From Basidiobolus meristosporus CBS 931.73 (lineage: Eukaryota; Basidiobolomycota; Basidiobolomycetes; Basidiobolales; Basidiobolaceae): a DNA stretch of 64,000 nucleotides. The notes under the pieces are model-generated. The model saw only the letters and a list, made by a program, of their open reading frames with translations. It was not told where the DNA came from and did not search any database. Both the position numbers and the translations under genes were made by a program. Location of the stretch: positions 31,519 to 95,518 of the forward strand of contig MCFE01000321.1 of the NCBI GenBank assembly GCA_002104905.1. The letters are read 5' to 3'. Positions 46,750 through 56,686 of this stretch are shown here, in pieces (position 1 is the stretch's first letter; each line of letters starts with the position of its first letter).

Positions 46750-49700
46750 ATGAGCTCCATACGTGCGATACTTAAAAAGCGTAGGCCAGCCTTTCAGGTC
46801 ACAATCTAGAGTTCACCTTGCCAACTTGGTTGTCAACGTAGGTTTTTTGGAAGCCATCAGAGGGCCAAACGGAGCCACAACATGGAAAGTTTTGGTAACC
46901 GATCCCTATTCAGCCCACTTGCTGTCCAGTTCCTGCAAGATGTTCGACATCTTGGAGGAGAAAGTCACTTGTAAGCCTTCGACTTAGTAAGCCTGCTGCA
47001 GCGCGTACTCACTGCTTTCCATTACAACAAGTGCTCGAAAATATCGAGTTCAATCGGCAGGCCTTCCCGGATTTGGAGGCGGTCTACTTGTTGACGCCAA
47101 CCTTTGAATCGGTCTTTAGGCTGTTGGAGGATTTCTGCACCAAGAAAGGGCCCATGTATGCTGCAGCTCACGTGTACTTTATTTCGGGTAAGGAGAACGA
47201 AATAACACGGAGAAGCATCTATTCGTAATAATAGTTGGACTTGCGTCTAGGTCTGGAGGAGCAAATGTTTGAGAAAATATCATCGTCTAGAGCGATGAAA
47301 TTTATCAAGACATTACAGGAGCTCTATGTGGATTTCATAGGTTTGAATTAGTCATGAGGAGATCCCATATGAACCTCCTAACCGCGTAGCTGTTAGGAAT
47401 GGAGTCTCGTGTCTTCTCCCTCGAGTCCCCCGCCTCTTTCTTCACTTTATTCTCACCCCAGTCCAACCGAAAATCTGCACTGGAGCTCCAAGATATCGCA
47501 CGCCGGGTACGAAGCCATCATCCCACCTTTCTGCAATCAACGATTCACACGTGTATTCAGCTTGTCTCCGTATGCGCTTCGCTGGATGAAAACCCCACCA
47601 TTCGCTACTTTTGCCCGGAAACGGAATCCAACAACACCGTCATATCGAGAAAGCTGGGAATGCTGCTGCAAGCAGAAATGGACGTATTCATGCAAGACAA
47701 CGGCAACTTTCCGGCAAGTGCTAGACCACAACTCAGCCGCGCTTCGGTGGAATACTAACGGGACGAGCTCTAGGTGAAGAAAGACCAACCAAAAAGTCAG
47801 CTCTTGGTACTTGATCGAACCATAGACATGATGAGTCCATTTCTGCACGAATTCACCTATCAAGCCATGAACAACGACTTGCTCGACATTGCGGACGGGG
47901 TGAATTACAAGTAATGCCAAGTAATGCCTTGTCCATCCTAACCAATATTCGAGCCCTAACCAAGCCCCATGCAGATTCAAATACACCACTGGGACCGATG
48001 ACCAAGCGGAGAAGCAAGTTACATTGAATGAAGAGGACAAACTCTGGTCCGAGATTCGGCATAAACACATAGCAGAGTGTATCGAGCATGTCATCACAAA
48101 CTTCAAGTCCCTGATTGGCGACAACAAGGCCATTGCCAACCTAGGAACGAGGTATGTGGCTTCACGGGTTTTGCAAATCGACCTGCTCTGAGCTTCTCGT
48201 CAGCGGAGAAGCGGCGAATCTGAAGAAACTCAAGGATATCCTGACCTCGTTGCCGCAATTCCAAGAGCAGAAGGATCAGGTAATGCGGCGATCGGCCTTG
48301 GGGGTTCAAGTCACTAACACTGGTGAATGTTTAGTACTCCATCCACCTGAATATTGCTCAGGAGTGTATGAGTATCTTTGATAAGCAAAACCTCACTGCG
48401 GTCGCGGGAGTAGAGCAGGTAATCTATAGTCGGTATGGTGTGGGAATCTCCACTAGAATGCACCCATCTAGGACATGGCAACATGGACCAGTGCCGAGGG
48501 AGAGCCAAGCAAAAGGGTGGTCGTCGACATGGTCCCACTGTTGGACAACCCAGCCATCAGGTACTCAGGAATTCCCTAACCCTGGCTATGGAGGTCAAAC
48601 TGACGCATCTCCTAGCCACGAAAACAAGCTCCGATTACTTCTCCTGTATGTTGTTTTCCGTGGAGGAGTAAAAGAAGAGGATCGAAGAAGGCTGCAAATC
48701 CATGCGCAATTGAAGCCAGACGACCTGGAGATCCTAGGCAATTTGCCGTTGCTTGGAGTGCCGTTAAACAGGGTAGAGAACCGAGATCCCCATCTTTAAA
48801 TTAGTCATGCTAACACGACATATCATCCCAGGTTCCAAAGACCCCCCAGGAAAGAGCGAATCGAAAAATCCGGTTCCTTCGGGGCAAAAAGCCTCCGGGA
48901 GACGGCGAAATGCCATATGAGCTTTCAAGATATGTCACAGTCATCAAGTCCATCATGGAGGTGAGCTTTTTCCATAGAGCTGGTTACGGAATTGACGATA
49001 TGAATGCATGTTCAGAGTTTAATCAAAGGTGACCTCGATACAACGCTATTTCCTTATGTGAGAGTGCCCGAAGATATGCGCGCGTTCCAGGAAACGAAAT
49101 TCTCGGCCACCTCTTTACGAAGGTAACTGACAGCCGATAGGAATTACTTGAGAGTTGGTGTTGATTTTCCTCATAAAAGCAACAAATCAAACTGGCAGCA
49201 AAGTAGTGTTGGTTCACGGCCAGAGGTGATCTATCTCAGCCAGCTTCACAAATAGTCTTCGTACTAATGAAGCTACCAGGAGAACAGCTACGGCCTAACC
49301 GGGAAGCTCATCATATTTGTCGCAGGAGGGATCACCTACTCTGAAATTAGGTCGGCCTACGAGGTTGCGAAGACTCTTCAGCGAGATGTTTATATAGGTA
49401 GCTTGTTGTCCGCGTTGAAAGTTTGCTCGTCGGCTTAACTTTGGTGGCTATTTAGGCAGCACCCATATCATTACCCCAAAAAGCTTTCTGAAAGACCTTG
49501 GTGCTCTTCGTAATCCACCCAGCCCTGAGCCAAGAAAGCTTAGCACCGGAGATTTGAAAATCAGTCCCGACATTCCTTCAGTCGCGAAAGCTCCGGCAAC
49601 TCCTGAAGCACCACAGGAGATACAGGTCAACGAGAATCCCCCAACAACAGGCTCGGGCAAAATCAAAGCCCCCGGAGCGGAAAAGAAGGCAGGAAAGAAG

Positions 49701-49760
49701 ATTCTGACGAAACTTCGGTTGCAAGGACGCAAAGAGCCAACTCCACAGCTACGGCCATGA
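46750..49760 (+). CDS. SEC1: Sec1/Munc18 protein (exocytic SM protein)
   Basis: Binds syntaxin/SNARE complexes to promote vesicle fusion with the plasma membrane. Exon 1 (46750-46780, MSSIRAILKKR) joins exon 2 at 46842 (FLEAIRGPNG, then TWKVLVTDPYSAHLLSSSCKMFDILEEKVT). Later blocks are LENIEFNRQAFPDLEAVYLLTP, VFSLESPASFFTLFSP, LLVLDRTIDMMSPFLHEFTYQ, KLRLLLLYVVFRGGVKEED, LTGKLIIFVAGGITYSEIRSAYEV and STHIITPKSFLKDLG, all in the order of the SM family. About ten or more introns are present; the one at about 48561-48618, between AIS and HENKLR, restores the only apparent break. The C-terminus has a ~70-residue Pro/Lys-rich extension (as in yeast Sec1) ending QLRP. Confidence 0.9.
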
Positions 49761-50194
49761 TCCGATATAGTGATGTACATCAATCCACTTCGATGTGATC
49801 GACCCACTCGTTTTCTGTAGGAATCAAGCAAATACGCACACGCTACAAATGGGGCTTAGTTGCACCGTTCCGATCACTCGTCTCTAGAGATTTGTGCTAA
49901 ATAAACAATTGATTGGCAGTTACACTGATGCTAAACAATCGATTGGCAGTTACATTGATGTGCATACCGTAATCAACATGAAATCGATCTTGCGGTTAGC
50001 GTTACTTTGTCTTACATCTCACACCGCGTCACTTAACCTTACATCTAATGTGGAGTCAAAATTGCTGATGTTTTCCCCGATGTTTGACGATGTACATCCC
50101 AGTCCCACCGTCTCTATTGTTTAGGCGATTTCATCAGTTAAAACTCAGCGCCACCTCTCACTTTCCATGAACTATCTCCTCCTCTCAACCCCCC
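49761..50194. other. Intergenic region with 30-bp duplication
   Basis: Promoter region of the Pcl cyclin gene. It contains two tandem copies of a 30-bp unit (TAAACAATYGATTGGCAGTT...) at 49902-49961. A 48-codon frame at 49979-50124 with a hydrophobic start is present but has no other support. Confidence 0.5.
49902..49961. repeat. 30-bp direct tandem duplication
   Basis: Two copies, 49902-49931 and 49932-49961, differ at about four positions. Each contains an ATYGATTGGCAG core including ATTGG, the inverse of a CCAAT box. Confidence 0.7.
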
Positions 50195-50890
50195 ATGAAA
50201 GAGCTGCTTGTTCCCAGTCCAATAAGATACTTCGCCAAATCTCCGAACACATGCCGCCAACTCCGAGGCAGGCTGATAGGTATGCTCAGTCCACACCCAG
50301 TCCACACCCAGTCCACACCCAGTCCTTTACCACTCAGGTATTGCCATCCAAGAGAATAATCCTGTCTTACTTCATTCGTAGATGTTGCGGAGGACATGAT
50401 TAACCACCTGTTCAAGTGCGACGACACCCGCACAAACGAACTCCACCAGCTGCCGAAACTTTCCGAATTCATCGACTCCGTGGTACGGCGCACGAACACG
50501 AGCTGGTCAAGCATACTGATAGCATTGACCTATTTGATCCGACTGAAACAAAAGCATCCTGGATGCAAAGGAACCTATGGGTCAGGTCATCGGCTCCTAC
50601 TGGCGTCCATCATGGTTGCCACGAAATACCTCAACGATGATGCGTACTACAACAAGACCTGGGCATCGGTGTGCAACGGGATATTCACGATCCAAGAGAT
50701 CAACAAGATGGAGATGGAGCTGCTGTTTTTCTTGGATTTCAAACTGTATGTCTCCGTGGAGTGTTGGTCGGAGTTGGTCGGTCGCATGGACGACAGGCTG
50801 CATACCGTCTGGCCTTACATCAAGCATTCCTCGGTGGAACTTGAATGTAGACAGCTTCCGACAAACCTTCTTCCATCCGGTCTAACCTAA
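50195..50890 (+). CDS. Pcl/Pho80-type cyclin, copy 1
   Basis: A cyclin partner of a Pho85/Cdk5-type kinase. The start at 50195 (MKELLVPSPIRYF) was chosen because its exon ends in phase 1 at 50279 and joins ...GRLI to DVAEDMINHLF, the same splice position and phase as in the paralogue at 51.8-52.8 kb. The frame from 50167 ends in the wrong phase. Exon 2 is 50382-50890; total 197 residues. The cyclin box contains LPKLSEFIDSVVRRTNTS, ILIALTYLIRLKQKHPG, GSGHRLLLASIMVATKYLNDDAYYNKTWA and FTIQEINKMEMELLFFLDF. The intron (102 nt) carries an 11-nt tandem repeat. It is shorter than its paralogue, lacking the C-terminal extension. Confidence 0.85.
50286..50325. repeat. 11-nt tandem repeat inside cyclin intron
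   Basis: CAGTCCACACC is repeated about three and a half times. It lies wholly within the intron if the splice above is right, so copy-number change would not disturb the frame. Each copy carries a GT that could act as a weak decoy donor. Confidence 0.75.
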
Positions 50891-51008
50891 TCCAATCTCC
50901 CTCTCTTCAACTCATTCATGTATGTATTTTTCATCCTAATCTGTCTGCGTGGAATAAAAGCTTTTCTGAGTAGTTTGTTTGTTTTACTTATTATGTGCGA
51001 ACAATTGC

Positions 51009-51646
51009 TCAATCCAATCGACTAGACACACATAGAGTGACCCCAACCACAACCAACGCCATCCCTAGACAATCTGAGCCGAGCATTAGTCCAGCGTTAA
51101 CCAAGACCCAAAGGAAACCACATTCTACCTCGTCTGCTGACTTTCTCTCCCAAAAGGTATCCGGCAAAGGTTGTAAATATAAAGGTCAGGGAATTCGTAA
51201 TCGGCACAGCCAACGATAAATCTCGAAAACACCGTGTGAGCTAAACGGGACGTGGGTTTAATGCTGGTGAGCTTGAAAACATACCTGCTTTTCCCAGCGT
51301 GTAATAATATACAACAGAGCCGCTGAGATTGATAGCCAAAGGCAGAACGTACTGAGCGAATGGGAGCTTAGAATCAAATAAATCCCAGACATATAGCACT
51401 GTGAATCAAATTTACCTGCCAACGAGTGATGAGGAACCAAATCTCTGCCAAGGTTTGCTTTATGAAGCTATCTTTTCGAAGCTTCTCCAATCCTTCGGAG
51501 CCACGCTTGATAAAGGGATTGGTGAAGCCCCAGCACATCGCAACTAAGAAGAAGCCAAAAGCATTCTCTACAGTGAAGGGATGATAAGTCTGTTGTTTCG
51601 CTCTGCACAAGGTAAGCCACCTACCTATAATGTTACTATTATTCAT
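51009..51646 (-). CDS. TMEM234: TMEM234-like membrane protein (DMT superfamily)
   Basis: Five short exons on minus. Exon 1 is MNNSNII (51646-51625); exon 2 is ENAFGFFLVAMCWGFTNPFIKRGSEGL and on to WFLITRWQ; exon 3 is YVLPLAINLSGSVVYYYTLGKA; exon 4 is DLSLAVPITNSLTFIFTTFAGYLLGEK; exon 5 is GMALVVVGVTLCVSSRLD with its stop at 51011-51009. Four hydrophobic helices and the block order match vertebrate TMEM234 along the full ~130-residue length: W-G-x-T-x-P/KR, NxxGS-x-x-Y-Y-x-TL, DLxLAVPIxNSL and G-x-LGE. Exon-exon phases agree at each join. The biochemical function of the family is not established. The gene sits between the two Pcl cyclin paralogues. Confidence 0.85.
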
Positions 51647-51824
51647 GCTTGTCTGAAAGGGCTAACTAGCTAAGGCAAATGGTCAAAGGTACTCCCCTCC
51701 ACTGACCCATGTATCATAATAACGAATCACGAACAGATTCAAGTATTTAATATTCAGGAATATAAAACAGCGGCAATACAATCTACTGGAATGGAATATA
51801 CAAAAGCCATCTATAATCACACTA

Positions 51825-52805
51825 TTACTTGGGAGTACCAAAAACCGATTGAGGCAACAATGACCACATCTGTGGGAGTACTGGCATACTGAGACGCTTA
51901 TGTACCGTTTCAACTATGGGGTATCGAGGTACAGCAGCCTTGTCTATGGGTTTCCTACGAGCAACCGGGAATCTTTGGGGATCGAGTGTTAGCGACTCGC
52001 CCATCCCGGATTTCCTGTAGGATTCGTGATGGATATCCATCTTTTGAAGTCGACCGCATACATTCTCTAGCAACTGGTCAGTGGGGTTCGGCTTCCCCGA
52101 TTTCTGCCAGCTCTGGGCCACCTTTTTGTCCATCAGCTGAACAAAGTCCCCCCATTGCTCGGTATTGATGTGCAGCTTGAAATTTAAGAAATACAGCAGC
52201 TCGAACTCCATCTGGTTGATTTCTTCTATACTAAACGCCCCGTTACTTACCATCGCCCACGTCTTGTTATAGTATGCATCATCGTATAGATACTTCGTGG
52301 CCACTATGATGGCCGCCAGCAATAGCCGATGTCCAGATCCGTGGGTTCCCTTACACCCGGGGTGTCGCTGCTTTAGTCGGATCAGATACATGAGTGCAAC
52401 CAATATCGTGGAATGTCCAATATTCAGACGCCTAACAATTCTCCATATAAATTCGGAGAGCTTCGGAAGAGTCTCGTGCTCGGTGCTGTCCGCTTTAGGC
52501 TCGCCGCACTGAAATAACGTGTTGATGATCCTCCCAGCGATATCTAAGCAACATGTAGGATAAGCCGACCATTCCACAGTGTGCATGTTATTTCCTCGCC
52601 TGTAGAAACACATACCTATCAATTCCATACGGAGGTGCGTATTGAATTGTTCACTTGAACGCAAGCCACTCGATTTATTCAATAAAACTCGGTTGATGAC
52701 CTTTCGAAGTTCATTTGCGGAATGCGAAGAGTGAAGCCTCTGGCCCTGCAGTCTGCTGTTGCCCAGAGCATTCTGAGGCAGGCGTGGGGATTGTTGAGTT
52801 TTCAT
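51825..52805 (-). CDS. Pcl/Pho80-type cyclin, copy 2
   Basis: Paralogue of the 50.2 kb cyclin. Exon 1 is 52805-52616 (MKTQQSPRLPQ... to MELI); a 72-nt intron follows; exon 2 is 52543-51825 (DIAGRIINTLFQCGE to the end), total 302 residues. Cyclin-box blocks LPKLSEFIWRIVRRLN, GSGHRLLLAAIIVATKYLYDDAYYNKTWAM and FSIEEINQMEFELLYFLNF are closely alike in both copies, and the intron has the same position and phase. It has a ~110-residue C-terminal extension, rich in basic and Pro residues, that copy 1 lacks. An upstream ATG at 52874 is in frame, but it lies inside a GTATGT that looks like the donor of a 5'-UTR intron ending CATTAG before 52805; 52805 is therefore preferred. Confidence 0.87.
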   Translation of the reverse strand: MKTQQSPRLPQNALGNSRLQGQRLHSSHSANELRKVINRVLLNKSSGLRSSEQFNTHLRMELIGMCFYRRGNNMHTVEWSAYPTCCLDIAGRIINTLFQCGEPKADSTEHETLPKLSEFIWRIVRRLNIGHSTILVALMYLIRLKQRHPGCKGTHGSGHRLLLAAIIVATKYLYDDAYYNKTWAMVSNGAFSIEEINQMEFELLYFLNFKLHINTEQWGDFVQLMDKKVAQSWQKSGKPNPTDQLLENVCGRLQKMDIHHESYRKSGMGESLTLDPQRFPVARRKPIDKAAVPRYPIVETVHKRLSMPVLPQMWSLLPQSVFGTPK

Positions 52806-53725
52806 TGGTCTAATGTTGATAAAATGTGAGAGTGAGATAGTTGGTTGGAGTGAAAGGCAATCAAAGCCCGACATACCAGCGCTGGTCTAAATGACAGGAG
52901 TGGTTAGGTCGAGAGTGAGCTTGAAGGGGGCGCGCAGACTAAAGATAAAAGACCTAAAAATGTACTGTGTAAACGTGGGATAACTCAAACTCAGCTTCTA
53001 TGCGTTCGTTGGAACGGTCACCACGGATTTATATTCAACTTGAAGATTGCCCGGGTAAAACATCTGGTTGTTGACATTATTTTACAGTGCTGTACAACGC
53101 AGTGAGGAGCTTGTCTTCGGGCTGGGTTGCTACCACGATACGTTCAATTCTCTGCACTTGCAAACATCGGGAAAAACAACGGGCGAATATTTTCCGCTAA
53201 TACTTTCCACTCTCTGATACATGTGAAACAGGCGATTCCATGAAGGACGATGTAACATCCCTGGAGCAACACATCTCGATGGCCATGGAGACACAACGAA
53301 TCGAAACAATCAAACCACGCTGCTCATGACGTCAAGCAAGTCAAGGCAATAATAATGAGATGAAGGCTAACACCTAGCAAAAACCTCAGGTTTGGGCGTA
53401 GAGGCTTGGGGTGGTGGGGAGCCGTCATTTGCAGGTCGATTTGTTCTAAAAATGGAACAAATACAGATGGATTCTATATATAGGTCAATATGAATAACTC
53501 ATGTTTGTGCACTTCAGAGCTGAATGGCAAGATCTAAGGGTACTGAACCTACCAATTAATACTAATTACTGCCTCTGGGTTAGGTGTAGTTGCCCATCCA
53601 CTGATTTTACCCAAAGACTTTTGCATATAACTGCCGAGACGGGTCCTTACTGCATTCTGTTTCTTTGACTTGCTTTTATCCCGCCGTAGCCACCAACTTC
53701 TTCACCCTCTTCTTCCCCTTGAACC
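52806..53725. other. Intergenic region, divergent promoters
   Basis: About 920 bases between the second cyclin and the four-TM gene. Short frames only, no repeat, and no gene recognised. Confidence 0.5.
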
Positions 53726-54428
53726 ATGGCCATGTTGAACGTTCGAGTCCCCGCGATTAACTCCTGTTGCTTCTGCATCAACTTGAGAACTGCCACTCTA
53801 CTTTTGGCCGCTCTTGGTATGGTAAGTCTAGTTCCTTGTTGAGTTTGCCCAGCCCCCTGTTCTGACTGGCCATTGTCAAACAAAAGTTCAGCCATTTGTA
53901 TAGCGCACTTGTGATTAGACAAATGCCTACTACACAAGGTTCCTTCTTTTACACTCTTTGGATCGTCTACTCCTACCTCTCAATTGTGCTCTGTGGTGCT
54001 GGCGCCTTTGGCGTGTACAAGAACAAAAGCAAGCTTGTGAAGATGTTCGCCTTGTACTACTGGGTAGACCTTGCCTTTGGTTTCTTCCTCAGTATACTTT
54101 TCTCAGTAAAGGCTTTCCACTTGGAGGACTCTGTTTGCCAAGAGCTCGGTAACGATGCCAATGGAAGAATCAATTTGGAAACTTGCCATCAATTCTACAA
54201 CAATGCCGCTCTTGCCGTATTGGTCGCTCTTGGTCTTTCCTTAGTGATTAGAGTAAGCTCCTTTTTATCAAAGCTATTTCAGCTTGTCGAGACTAACCAA
54301 TTTTTGATATATAGCTCCACTACTCTCTCGCAGTGTGGTCGTTCTACAGACAGTCTACCACAACTCGTTATGCCCACGTCGAAGGTTCCCAAGATACGGA
54401 CAAATTGTACGAGATGGATTTCGAGTAA
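53726..54428 (+). CDS. Four-helix membrane protein
   Basis: Three exons (53726-53821, 53887-54252, 54315-54428) give 191 residues. It begins MAMLNVRVPAINSCCFCINLRT, with a Cys-rich juxtamembrane patch, followed by four hydrophobic segments: ATLLLAALGMFSHLYSALV; FFYTLWIVYSYLSIVLCGAGAFGVY; MFALYYWVDLAFGFFLSILFS; and AALAVLVALGLSLVIR. A loop with two Cys (SVCQELGNDANGRINLETCHQF) sits between helices 3 and 4, and the cytosolic tail ends YEMDFE. CCFC-x-x-LRT at the start of helix 1 is seen in several fungal four-TM proteins of unknown role. The function is unknown to me. The tail signals (YAHVEG, LYEMDF) could be sorting motifs. Confidence 0.75.
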
Positions 54429-55225
54429 ATCCCACCGTCAATACCTCTGACAACACCTCTGCCCTACTACTACATCAGCCTTAATTAACTGTCAGACCTT
54501 TGAAGTAAATTTCTTTTACCCTTCAACTCATCATTTCACTAGACCCAATCCAAGTCACTTTCCCCATGCTGATACGTCTATGAGGCAGGTAGCAGATGGG
54601 TAAATGGAATACCAATCTTGACCTCACGCCCTATTGCCTAAATCTGAGAAAACCATAAAAATAAAAGTAATACTAAACAAGAGCGCGAAGTTAGCAAATA
54701 ATCATACAGAACTCCTAAAATTAGCTTAATGTACAGGCTAAGTAAACAATGGCCAAATGAACAATCATAACTCGCCGTATATTAATCCACATTTGTACAT
54801 GGGATGATTCCAAGGGGAGTCGAATGACACAGCAAATATGTGTTTAGAGAAGGTACCAGGTTCGCAATATTGACACGTGTGCGGTCAAATGTTGGCTCGA
54901 TTAATCGATCACCTCCATCGGATCCTATGTCTCATATCCGCTTGATGCTTGTTCCTCCGTAATGAAACATCAACATCTTCATTCATTCCCCGAATTAGGA
55001 AATTGGTCATCCCAAGGATACGCCATCCCAACAGTTGTGCAACCAGCCTTGGCTACAAGTCATTTAATGACCAAATTTCTAATATTGGTTTGGGACATCT
55101 CTCAATCAATCTAGATGAGTTTTATTTCTTCGAAACCAGAGCGAGGTTCAGGTGCAATGATTCCATAACCATGCGAATTAGATTGTAGATAATTACAATT
55201 TCAAAATATATTAGAATACCTAGGG
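54429..55225. other. Intergenic region
   Basis: About 800 AT-rich bases between two convergent genes. No frame with a recognisable product and no repeat seen. Confidence 0.5.
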
Positions 55226-56686
55226 TTAGTTGTGTGCCTCAGTGGCAGGGAAATCGGCGTCTGGCGACTTGGTGCCGGTGATTTCCTCGATACTGCGACC
55301 CTTGGTTTCAGGCAAGAGGAAAAGAACTCCGATAAATCCGACGATACACGCAACCACGAAGATCAAAAATACGTAGCCCTCCATGGCGTTCTTCAATGAT
55401 GGAAAGAAGAAACCAACAACAAAGTTACCAAACCAATTGAGCCCAAGCGCCGAGGAGGCCACGGTCGAGACTGCTCTCGTAGGAATAAGTTCGGAGATGA
55501 TCAAAAATGGAATAGGTCCCATTCCGAGAGCGAAGGCGACAACAAAGGCAAACAGTCCAAGGATGACGAGCCCGGAGTCGTTACATTGGATACCAATGAT
55601 CATGAGTACGTTGAAAGAGGCCATACCAGCCAGACTCAAAAGTACTAGGAACTTTCTTCCGACGCGGTCGATAAGAAGGATGGTAACCACCGTGGCAAGT
55701 AGATTGATCGCTCCCACGCCAACGGTTAGGTACTGTGCAGTCTTGTTACCGTAAATGGAGGTGAAGATTGATGTGGAATAGTACATGATACCGTTGATAC
55801 CACAAAGTTGCTGGATTACACAAAGGAACATGCACATGAAAGCATGCTTACGGGTCAACGGGTCACTCATGATGAATCGGAACCCGTCCATCACAGAGGT
55901 ATTGTCTCCGGTGGATTTAGCATGAGCACGAGCATCGATCATGGTTTGGAGCTCACCACTAATGTCCATACCCTTGCGCAGTTTCAGGAGTGACTTCTCC
56001 GCATCCTCCACACGATCCTTCGATATGTAGTAACGAGGGGTTTCCGTGATAAACGACAAGGTAACCAGCTGGAAAACGGCGATGGCGCCAGTAAGTGCTA
56101 AGCAGACACGCCATCCAGCACGGGTAGATAGCCCAAGACCAGCCGCCTGAGTGACTAACTGACCAATGACACACGTAAGCTGAGTCATGGCACCGTAGGC
56201 ACCACGCACCCTGGTGGTTGAAACCTCACCGATGTAGGTTGGGAGAACTACAGTTCCGAAGCCAGAGCCAATACCGGTGAATGCACGGCCAACGATCCAC
56301 ATACCCTTGTTTTTAGAAAGACCGATGAGCAAAGCACCAACAATGAAGAAAACATTGTTGAAAAGGAGAGAGTTACGGCGTCCAAACTTTGCCTGGGCCC
56401 AACCGGCAGAAAGGCCGCCAATGGCACCACCAATGGAGAAACTACTCACGGCGAAGCCCCACATCCAGTCGCCCATAGGGAAACAGTATGGGAACCCATT
56501 CACCTTCTCATCGGGGTGGTCACAGTTCACAATGGATGCTTGAATAATATTGGTATCGGAGGTATTCCAGCCATTGTTGAAGGATACAATACAAGCAATG
56601 GAAACACACAGCAGTGTGTAGAGCGAGAAGCCAGCCTCAGACGAATCCATCGGACCCTTCTGTTCTTTTGAAGAACGGTTGAGCAT
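55226..56686 (-). CDS. MFS sugar (hexose-type) transporter
   Basis: A facilitative or proton-coupled sugar carrier of the plasma membrane. One exon, 486 residues, twelve membrane helices. Sugar-porter signatures are AKFGRRNSLLFNN after helix 2; GRAFTGIGSGFGTVVLPTYIGEVS in helix 4-5; RGAYGAMTQL; TETPRYYISK before the central loop; QQLCGINGIMYYSTSIF in helix 7; DRVGRKFLVLLSLAG after helix 8; and PETKGRSIEEI after helix 12. The helix-7 QQxxGIN block and PETKGR put it in the GLUT/hexose group. The substrate cannot be settled from sequence. This is the last intact host gene before the chromosome end. Confidence 0.93.
   Translation of the reverse strand: MLNRSSKEQKGPMDSSEAGFSLYTLLCVSIACIVSFNNGWNTSDTNIIQASIVNCDHPDEKVNGFPYCFPMGDWMWGFAVSSFSIGGAIGGLSAGWAQAKFGRRNSLLFNNVFFIVGALLIGLSKNKGMWIVGRAFTGIGSGFGTVVLPTYIGEVSTTRVRGAYGAMTQLTCVIGQLVTQAAGLGLSTRAGWRVCLALTGAIAVFQLVTLSFITETPRYYISKDRVEDAEKSLLKLRKGMDISGELQTMIDARAHAKSTGDNTSVMDGFRFIMSDPLTRKHAFMCMFLCVIQQLCGINGIMYYSTSIFTSIYGNKTAQYLTVGVGAINLLATVVTILLIDRVGRKFLVLLSLAGMASFNVLMIIGIQCNDSGLVILGLFAFVVAFALGMGPIPFLIISELIPTRAVSTVASSALGLNWFGNFVVGFFFPSLKNAMEGYVFLIFVVACIVGFIGVLFLLPETKGRSIEEITGTKSPDADFPATEAHN

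Noticed and set aside
48540-48640. Stop codons inside SEC1
   Set aside because: A normal intron starting with GTACTC after 'gccatcag' and ending CTCCTAG removes them and restores the SM-family sequence.
49979-50124. 48-codon frame starting MKSILRLALLCLTS with signal-like N-terminus
   Set aside because: Too short, no homologue recognised, and it lies beside a tandem duplication in the cyclin promoter. Cannot be ruled out as a small secreted protein.
50167-50403. Frame from the ATG at 50167 as the cyclin N-terminus
   Set aside because: Its exon would end in phase 2 at the good donor at 50280, but the acceptor needs phase 1. The frame from 50195 fits and mirrors the paralogue.
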